From: Lacticaseibacillus baoqingensis
GTDB lineage: Bacteria > Bacillota > Bacilli > Lactobacillales > Lactobacillaceae
Direction: 5' to 3'
Assembly (NCBI RefSeq): GCF_003946165.1
Contig: NZ_RHOI01000019.1
Coordinates: 1 to 49,220, forward strand
Length of the DNA: 49,220 nt
In this document: positions 43,958 to 49,220 of the stretch, piece after piece
Numbering within the stretch: the first letter of the stretch is position 1
Layout of the letters: each line of letters opens with the position of its first letter
Notes under the pieces: model-generated
Seen by the model: only the letters and a program-made list of their open reading frames with translations
What the model was told of the DNA's origin: nothing
Database searches by the model: none
Program-made: the position numbers and the translations under genes

Positions 43958-44623
43958 ATGGTCGAAATCGGTAATTTCCAAGATGAAGCATATGCTGCGA
44001 TCCGCAACAAGATCCTCCGCTTGGAGTTTGCACCTGGCGAGCGGATCAACAAACGCAAGTTACAAACCCAGCTGGATATCGGCGCAACGCCCATGCGCGA
44101 AGCCTTCTTGCGGTTGAGTCGCGAAGGCTTATTGACGGTGCGGCCGCAAAGCGGGACATATGTGTCTAAGATCAATGTCGATGAAGTTTATCAAGCCCGC
44201 TTCGTCCGTGAAAGCATTGAAAAACTCGTGGTCACAGAAGCCATCACTCATATTGATGAAGCCCAATTAGCCGGCTTGCAAAAGCTGATTCAGCTGCAAG
44301 AATTCTACTTACACTCACAAGACTACGACCGCTTTTTTGACTTGGATGAAGACTTTCACCGCACGTTTTATACCATTGATCACAAGGAATTCGTGTGGGA
44401 TTGGCTGCAAGTCGTCAACTTGCAATTCAACCGCTTCCGATATTTTCGCCTAGAAGTCAAAGACTTGGATTGGCAGCAGATCTTTGACGACCACCGCGCG
44501 ATCGTGGCCGCAGTTGCCGACAAAGTCCCGCAGCGTGCAGAAACTTGTGTCGGCCGCCACCTGCACATGGTCGACGACGATATCAAAGTGGCATTGAAGC
44601 TGCATCCGGACTATTTCGAATAA
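43958..44623 (+). CDS. GntR-family regulator, FadR/FCD type (UxuR-like)
   Basis: 221 residues. The N-terminal winged helix is FQDEAYAAIRNKILRLEFAPGERINKRKLQTQLDIGATPMREAFLRL in separate segments (residues 6-55), followed by a helical FCD ligand domain with metal-type residues in DEDFHRTFY and two later histidines (DDHRAIV, GRHLHM). It probably represses the hexuronate genes until a uronate or aldonate intermediate binds. It is divergent from uxuBA and upstream of gntP. Ribosome binding site AAGGAGGG; the promoter has an extended -10 TGCTATACT. Confidence 0.9.
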   Translation: MVEIGNFQDEAYAAIRNKILRLEFAPGERINKRKLQTQLDIGATPMREAFLRLSREGLLTVRPQSGTYVSKINVDEVYQARFVRESIEKLVVTEAITHIDEAQLAGLQKLIQLQEFYLHSQDYDRFFDLDEDFHRTFYTIDHKEFVWDWLQVVNLQFNRFRYFRLEVKDLDWQQIFDDHRAIVAAVADKVPQRAETCVGRHLHMVDDDIKVALKLHPDYFE

Positions 44624-44687
44624 TGTCGTAAAAAAATTTTCTGTACTAGCGGCACACAATGTTAACGTCAACATCACCGCTACAGCA

Positions 44688-44721
44688 GGGGCTGTTCCTT
44701 AAATGAAACAGCCCTTTTTTT
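44688..44721 (+). terminator. gntR terminator
   Basis: GGGCTGTT / AACAGCCC followed by T7, 65 bases after the regulator stop codon. Confidence 0.88.
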
Positions 44722-44767
44722 GTGTGTTCATTTGGCTGAAATTGTCTATTGATTCACAAAAAACCCT

Positions 44768-44821
44768 TTGACATTTTGGGTGTAGCCGTTAAACTGTAAT
44801 CGTATTCAAATATACTAGTAT
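44768..44821 (+). promoter_or_regulatory. gntP promoter with operator palindrome
   Basis: TTGACA (44768-44773), 16 bp, TAAACT (44790-44795), followed by the perfect palindrome ATACTAGTAT (44812-44821), near +20. The palindrome resembles the uxuB site and would suit repression by the GntR protein. Confidence 0.55.
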
Positions 44822-44862
44822 TTTAGTTAAACGCATTTTTGCTATTATTAGGAGGAAAAACT

Positions 44863-46197
44863 ATGGGTGCAGATCTACTCGCCATGTTCTGGGTCCTGAT
44901 CGGGATCTTGTTGCTGGTCTTCATGATCGTCAAGTTGAAGATCCACAACATCATCGCATTGATCTTATCAGGATTGTTCATTGCCTTTGCTGAAGGCATG
45001 CCGATTGCGAAGATGGTCCCGACGATTGAAGCCGGGCTTGGCAGCGTCCTACAAAGCTTAGTCTTGATCGTCATCTTCGGGGCGATCATTGGTAAGCTGA
45101 TGACCGAATCCGGCGCGTCACAACAAATCGCCGATACGATCGTTGGTAAAATGGGCACGAAGTTGTTGCCTTTTGCCTTGCTGCTGATCGGGATGATCTT
45201 TGGGATGGCGATGTTTTATGAAGTCGCCTTCTTGATCACGATGCCATTGGTCATCAGTATTGCCAAAGAAGCTAAGATCCCTTACATGAAGCTGGTCATC
45301 CCCACCGTTGCTGGTGCCACGATGGGTCACTCCATCTTTCCACCACAACCGGGGCCAATGGCTTTGGTCAACGCCTTCCACGCTGACATCGCCCAAGTTT
45401 ATATTTTTGGCTTGATCGTGATCATTCCAACGATCATCTGCAGTGGGGTCTTGATCCAGCGCTTCATTCCCGGCCTTGAAAAAATGCCTTTAGGCAACGT
45501 CATGAAGCCGGCTCCACGGATGGCCAAAGCAGACTTGCCAAGCTTTGGCACCTCTTTGATCACACCGCTTTTGCCAGCAATCTTGATCGTCGCTTCTTCT
45601 ATTGTTAAGAACTTTACCGCTAAAAATAGCGGCCTGTATAACTTTGCGGGATTCATTGGCAGTGCTGAAATCAGTATGCTGATCACCGTGATCGTTGCCA
45701 TGATCCTCTTTGGCTATAACCGCGGGATGAAAGGCACCGAGATCACGGCGCATATGACCAGCGCGATCGAAGGCATTTCTAACGTCTTGCTGGTCATCGC
45801 TGCTGGCGGGGTCATGAAGGAAGTCATCATCAACGCCGGTATCGGTGACAAGATCGTTAATCTGGTCGGTCACTCCGGTGTTTCCCCATTGATCTTAGCT
45901 TGGCTCATCACGATCTTGATCCGGATCTTGACCGGTCAAGGGGCGGTGGCGGCGATCACCGCTGCTGGTATCGTGGCGCCAATGATCGCCGCGTTCAATG
46001 TCAATCCCGTGTTGATGGTGCTTGCTTGTGCTTGTGGCAGTAACACCATGACGTTGATGTATGATGGCGGGTTCTTACTTTTCCAACAATCTTTTGGGAT
46101 CTCATTGAAAGACACCTTCAAGACTTGGGGCGGTTTGGAATTGGCCAACTCGATCGTCGGCTTGATCATGGTTTTGATTTTGAACATATTCATCTGA
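44863..46197 (+). CDS. gntP: GntP-family gluconate/hexuronate permease
   Basis: 444 residues, about 12 membrane segments, H+ symport of sugar acids. Family features are MAMFYEVAFLITMPLV, GATMGHSIFPPQPGPMALV, LIRILTGQGAVAAITAAG and CGSNTMTLMYDGGFLLF. The start at 44863 has AGGAGG 8 bases upstream. The context with uxuA, uxuB and GntR suggests glucuronate, fructuronate or mannonate as substrate, but gluconate is possible. The symbol reflects the family. Confidence 0.9.
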   Translation: MGADLLAMFWVLIGILLLVFMIVKLKIHNIIALILSGLFIAFAEGMPIAKMVPTIEAGLGSVLQSLVLIVIFGAIIGKLMTESGASQQIADTIVGKMGTKLLPFALLLIGMIFGMAMFYEVAFLITMPLVISIAKEAKIPYMKLVIPTVAGATMGHSIFPPQPGPMALVNAFHADIAQVYIFGLIVIIPTIICSGVLIQRFIPGLEKMPLGNVMKPAPRMAKADLPSFGTSLITPLLPAILIVASSIVKNFTAKNSGLYNFAGFIGSAEISMLITVIVAMILFGYNRGMKGTEITAHMTSAIEGISNVLLVIAAGGVMKEVIINAGIGDKIVNLVGHSGVSPLILAWLITILIRILTGQGAVAAITAAGIVAPMIAAFNVNPVLMVLACACGSNTMTLMYDGGFLLFQQSFGISLKDTFKTWGGLELANSIVGLIMVLILNIFI

Positions 46198-46202
46198 TTT
46201 TC

Positions 46203-46236
46203 AGCGCTAGGCCGATTGTGGTCTAGCGCTTTTTAT
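46203..46236 (+). terminator. gntP terminator
   Basis: AGCGCTAGGCC / GGTCTAGCGCT hairpin with TTTTATT tail, a few bases after the gntP stop. Confidence 0.88.
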
Positions 46237-46237
46237 T

Positions 46238-46278
46238 GCCAAAAAAAGCGGGTCAGCCCTGATCGGACTGGCCCGCTA
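46238..46278 (-). terminator. Terminator of HTH/membrane protein operon
   Basis: AGCGGGCCAGT / GCTGACCCGCT with a T7 tail on the minus strand, just after the HTH gene stop. Confidence 0.8.
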
Positions 46279-46284
46279 AGTGAT

Positions 46285-46488
46285 TTATGGCCGAAAACGC
46301 AACAAGTCACCTGGCTGACAATCTAACACCGCACAGATCTTCGCTAATGTTGAAAACCGGATTGCCTTGGCCTTACCGGTTTTTAGGATCGACAAATTCG
46401 CCATCGTTAACCCCACTGCTTCAGAAAGTTCCGTCAGCGTCATGTGCTTGGCCGCCAGCATAGTTTCTAATTCAACTTCGATCTTCAT
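46285..46488 (-). CDS. XRE/Cro-type HTH regulator (YozG-like)
   Basis: 67 residues consisting of one HTH domain (MTLTELSEAVGLTMANLSILKTGKA split across residues 16-40, then FSTLAKICAVLDCQPGDLL). Its start overlaps the stop of the membrane protein by ATGA, so translation is coupled. This DUF2975 plus small XRE regulator pair is common in Firmicutes. It is likely autoregulatory; the palindrome at 46999-47017 is the obvious candidate site. The wider role is unknown. Confidence 0.9.
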   Translation of the reverse strand: MKIEVELETMLAAKHMTLTELSEAVGLTMANLSILKTGKAKAIRFSTLAKICAVLDCQPGDLLRFRP

Positions 46489-46961
46489 ACGGTCAGCTCA
46501 TTTTCTTCCTTGTAGGCTAAAGCCGCTGCCCACAACCGCTGTAATAATGCCAAAAACACCCCGACGACCATCGGGATTGCAAACAAGACCAACCCGATCA
46601 GCATCACGCCAGGCGCATCATCTTGATCCGCAAACGTATAAATCATCGGCAAGCACAGCAAAACCCCTGCCTGCATCCCCACACATGCCCACTTCAAGCG
46701 CGCCAGCAACTGCACCGCGCGTTGTGAAAATGCCAAGTTGTGATCGATCGTCGCCAACAGCTGCCAAGCAAAAACCACCGCCGCCAAAAATCCAGCGACG
46801 ATCACATACAAGCCGCTGCCAAAAGGCCACGCCAGCAATGGCGAAACCCCAGACTGCAAAAGGGCCCCAGGCGCTCGCCAAAACAATACGACACCCAACG
46901 TCAACACCAACAACGTCGCTAAAACCAAACAGACCTTCAAAAACCAGCTGCGTAATTTCAT
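46485..46961 (-). CDS. DUF2975-family membrane protein
   Basis: 158 residues, four predicted membrane helices (residues ~5-28, 45-68, 95-115, 120-142). The family has no established function but typically precedes a small XRE regulator, as here. The start at 46961 follows GGAGGTG; the frame upstream lacks a site. It is adjacent to the old end of the CRISPR array, but nothing links it to CRISPR function. Confidence 0.85.
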   Translation of the reverse strand: MKLRSWFLKVCLVLATLLVLTLGVVLFWRAPGALLQSGVSPLLAWPFGSGLYVIVAGFLAAVVFAWQLLATIDHNLAFSQRAVQLLARLKWACVGMQAGVLLCLPMIYTFADQDDAPGVMLIGLVLFAIPMVVGVFLALLQRLWAAALAYKEENELTV

Positions 46962-46998
46962 CCCACACCTCCATCGTATGGTTTCAGCATAGCAGAAA

Positions 46999-47017
46999 TT
47001 TATCGATAATCGATAAA
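46999..47017 (-). promoter_or_regulatory. 19-bp palindrome upstream of DUF2975/HTH operon
   Basis: TTTATCGATAATCGATAAA is a perfect inverted repeat apart from the central base, 38 bases upstream of the start codon. It is a likely operator for the HTH protein. Confidence 0.6.
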
Positions 47018-47051
47018 TAACCGACGCTTTTAAACAACCTTTAATAAACAC

Positions 47052-47096
47052 AACAGCAGTCCCGTTTCAGCAAATATGCTGAAACAAGACTGCTGT
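47052..47096 (-). terminator. Hairpin between CRISPR array and DUF2975 operon
   Basis: ACAGCAGTC and GTTTCAGCA pair with TGCTGAAAC and GACTGCTGT in a long interrupted stem. It would stop leftward transcription of the CRISPR array before the next gene, though the T tail (TGTGTTTATT) is weak. Confidence 0.55.
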
Positions 47097-47124
47097 TAGC
47101 GCTTTTCATGGCGGCGTAATGCGC

Positions 47125-49220
47125 TAATCACCCCTGCGTCTGCAGGGAATACGCAACAACTGATCCATCGAAGGCTCACCACCCAAGGATCACCCCTGCA
47201 AGCGGCAGGGAATACGCCTATAGTATACCGTGCCGCAGTGTACTTCACCAAAGATTAACCCTCGCGTGCGCGGAAACTACCAAGCAGACAGATCCTCATT
47301 ACACCTTGGTTTAGGATCACCCCCGCGTGTGCGGGGAATACGCATTTTGCATTCACAGAATCATTCACAAAATGGGATCACCCCCGCGTGTGCGGGGAAT
47401 ACGATTTACGCGATGACTTGCCGCAGAACTTATCGGGATCACCCCCGCGTGTGCGGGGAATACGATGAGAAGGCCGATGCAGAGCCGCTCAAGGCGGGAT
47501 CACCCCCGCGTGTGCGGGGAATACCTGTGAATGAAATGACCGATTTTGTGACCAGCGGGATCACCCCCGCGTGTGCGGGGAATACGGATCTTTGCCTGAT
47601 AACACGCGCTCACTGTCAGGATCACCCCCGCGTGTGCGGGGAATACACCTTGCGCTGATAAGAAAGCAGCACATCCTTGGGATCACCCCCGCGTGTGCGG
47701 GGAATACTGGGTCGCTTTCAACTTTCTCTAGCGCGCGTTGGGATCACCCCCGCGTGTGCGGGGAATACCACGTCGTTCATGGTAAATGCAATATCAGCCA
47801 TGGATCACCCCCGCGTGTGCGGGGAATACGCCACAGCAACCTGCGGATAATCGCGAATGTCGGGATCACCCCCGCGTGTGCGGGGAATACAGCGAGTTAT
47901 ATGGGGATAAGTTTACCGCCACAGGATCACCCCCGCGTGTGCGGGGAATACCATCAGCGAGTGTTTTAACGCGGTCAAACAGTAGGATCACCCCCGCGTG
48001 TGCGGGGAATACGATACTTAACGTTGCCATGATCGGCATGAATATGGATCACCCCCGCGTGTGCGGGGAATACTGTTTTGGAAGATTATCGCAGACGCAA
48101 ACAGCGGGATCACCCCCGCGTGTGCGGGGAATACACATGGTTCATCCTCCATTTATGCGTTTATTTTGGATCACCCCCGCGTGTGCGGGGAATACCGTAG
48201 ATTTCACCTTCTTGCCAGTCGTAAGCGAGGATCACCCCCGCGTGTGCGGGGAATACTCTCATATACTATTCCTGATGGAACAACTAGTAGGATCACCCCC
48301 GCGTGTGCGGGGAATACCACACAGCAATCACGTTACGAACGGTGTTAGACGGATCACCCCCGCGTGTGCGGGGAATACTTTTGGATTGGCGATATAATCA
48401 ACCTGATTCGAGGATCACCCCCGCGTGTGCGGGGAATACGTTGTAAATTACTTGGCATGAATTATGCTAAAAGGATCACCCCCGCGTGTGCGGGGAATAC
48501 CCGTCGGGCTTGGTTAGAAATTCAGCCGTACCGGGATCACCCCCGCGTGTGCGGGGAATACTAAAGCACCAGTGTTCATAAGCTCTGATCGCTAGGATCA
48601 CCCCCGCGTGTGCGGGGAATACGTGGGTATCAAATCAACGCTTATCCAATACGCAGGATCACCCCCGCGTGTGCGGGGAATATGAAACGCTACACGGCTG
48701 GCTAATCAGCAACGGGGGATCACCCCCGCGTGTGCGGGGAATACATGTGATTGACTTCTGGCAAGTTGTCGGGATTAGGATCACCCCCGCGTGTGCGGGG
48801 AATACGAAAAGTATTCAATTGCATTGACCATGTCTGAGGGATCACCCCCGCGTGTGCGGGGAATACCTACGGCAATTGGTCGCTTAATGTAATAGTCTAG
48901 GATCACCCCCGCGTGTGCGGGGAATACCATAAGAAGCCATACCAAGCTAAAGCACCAGTGGGATCACCCCCGCGTGTGCGGGGAATACCAACCAGCCACT
49001 GGTAAACCTGATCGGTGTTGAGGATCACCCCCGCGTGTGCGGGGAATACAAAGAGCCCGAGAAGCCTAAGCGAGATAGCCCAGGATCACCCCCGCGTGTG
49101 CGGGGAATACTCAAGATCGAAACGATAACGAACGTGAGGGAACGGATCACCCCCGCGTGTGCGGGGAATACCATAAGAAGCCATACCAAGCTAAAGCACC
49201 AGTGGGATCACCCCCGCGTG
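47125..49220 (-). CRISPR. Type I-E-like CRISPR array, continues past right edge
   Basis: From 47314 there are 32 copies of a 28-bp repeat (GGATCACCCCCGCG, TGTGCGGGGAATAC on the plus strand) at an exact 61-bp period with 33-bp spacers; the last is cut by the window end. The palindromic GC core and the 28/33 geometry are those of type I-E arrays in lactobacilli, where the transcribed repeat is the reverse complement (ends in GTGATCC). Hence minus-strand transcription, with the leader beyond the right edge. Three degenerate repeats (47125-47152, 47187-47215, 47252-47280) mark the old, trailer end. The repeat at 48656 ends in T instead of C. No cas gene is in the window. Confidence 0.98.

Noticed and set aside
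47230-48564. Open frames with repeated SPPRVRGI, ITPACAGNT and DHPRVCGEY
   Set aside because: They are translations of CRISPR repeats in three frames, produced by the 61-bp period; not genes.
46962-49220. cas genes next to the CRISPR array
   Set aside because: The genes left of the array are a DUF2975 protein and an XRE regulator; no Cas motif is visible. The cas operon is expected to the right, beyond the window.

Overview
The window looks like chromosome of a fairly GC-rich member of the Lactobacillaceae (Lacticaseibacillus/Schleiferilactobacillus-like). Evidence: strong AGGAGG ribosome binding sites with several TTG starts, a seryl T-box, a lysine riboswitch, cre-like sites, Mga-type regulators, a KxYKxGKxW signal peptide, pyruvate and lactate oxidases, and a type I-E CRISPR array with a repeat like those of lactobacilli. 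The species cannot be fixed from sequence reading alone.

Layout. 1-430: the promoter and boxA leader of an rRNA operon that runs leftward out of the window. 431-6.9 kb: T-box-controlled serS, a Crp/Fnr regulator overlapping an Mga-like regulator, a deoxynucleoside kinase and a second Mga-like regulator. 6.9-12.1 kb: an ABC ATPase and an ilvB-ilvC-ilvA operon without ilvN or ilvD. 12.3-17.6 kb: a hypothetical gene, a lysine-riboswitch-controlled permease, and alsS-aldB (pyruvate to acetoin). 18-26.5 kb: housekeeping and accessory genes (GNAT, rpmG, pseudouridine synthase, esterase, MarR), a divergent pair of beta-lactamase-fold proteins of which one lacks the catalytic serine, and a ClC channel. 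26.6-33.6 kb: a flavin/oxidase island with a D-2-hydroxyacid dehydrogenase, an orphan structured RNA, pox-FAD synthetase-PAS1 and PAS2-lactate oxidase. 33.7-40 kb: three EAL-domain proteins, one of them a 1516-residue exported repeat protein. 40-46.2 kb: arsenate reductase, nitroreductase and the uxuBA/gntR/gntP hexuronate locus. 46.2-49.2 kb: a small membrane protein with an HTH partner, then at least 32 CRISPR repeats continuing past the right edge, with no cas genes visible.

The most interesting unit is the 28.3-33.6 kb island. Two paralogous cytoplasmic PAS proteins align without gaps for 148 residues. Each ends in a low-complexity tail with four copies of D-x-x-[ST]-G-A-S, the pattern recognised by the flavin transferase ApbE for covalent FMN attachment. 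One is co-transcribed with pyruvate oxidase and a FAD synthetase that appears to lack the riboflavin kinase half. The other is co-transcribed with lactate oxidase. The two operons share a promoter layout: the same -10 box, 7 bp, then the same cre-like palindrome. I read this as a possible multi-flavinylated PAS redox carrier or sensor serving the two oxidases. This is inference; no apbE gene is in the window. Other notable signals are the exported EAL-domain protein, the roughly 400-nt structured RNA with its own promoter, a T13 tract in a promoter spacer, and a duplicated spacer pair overlapping a third spacer.
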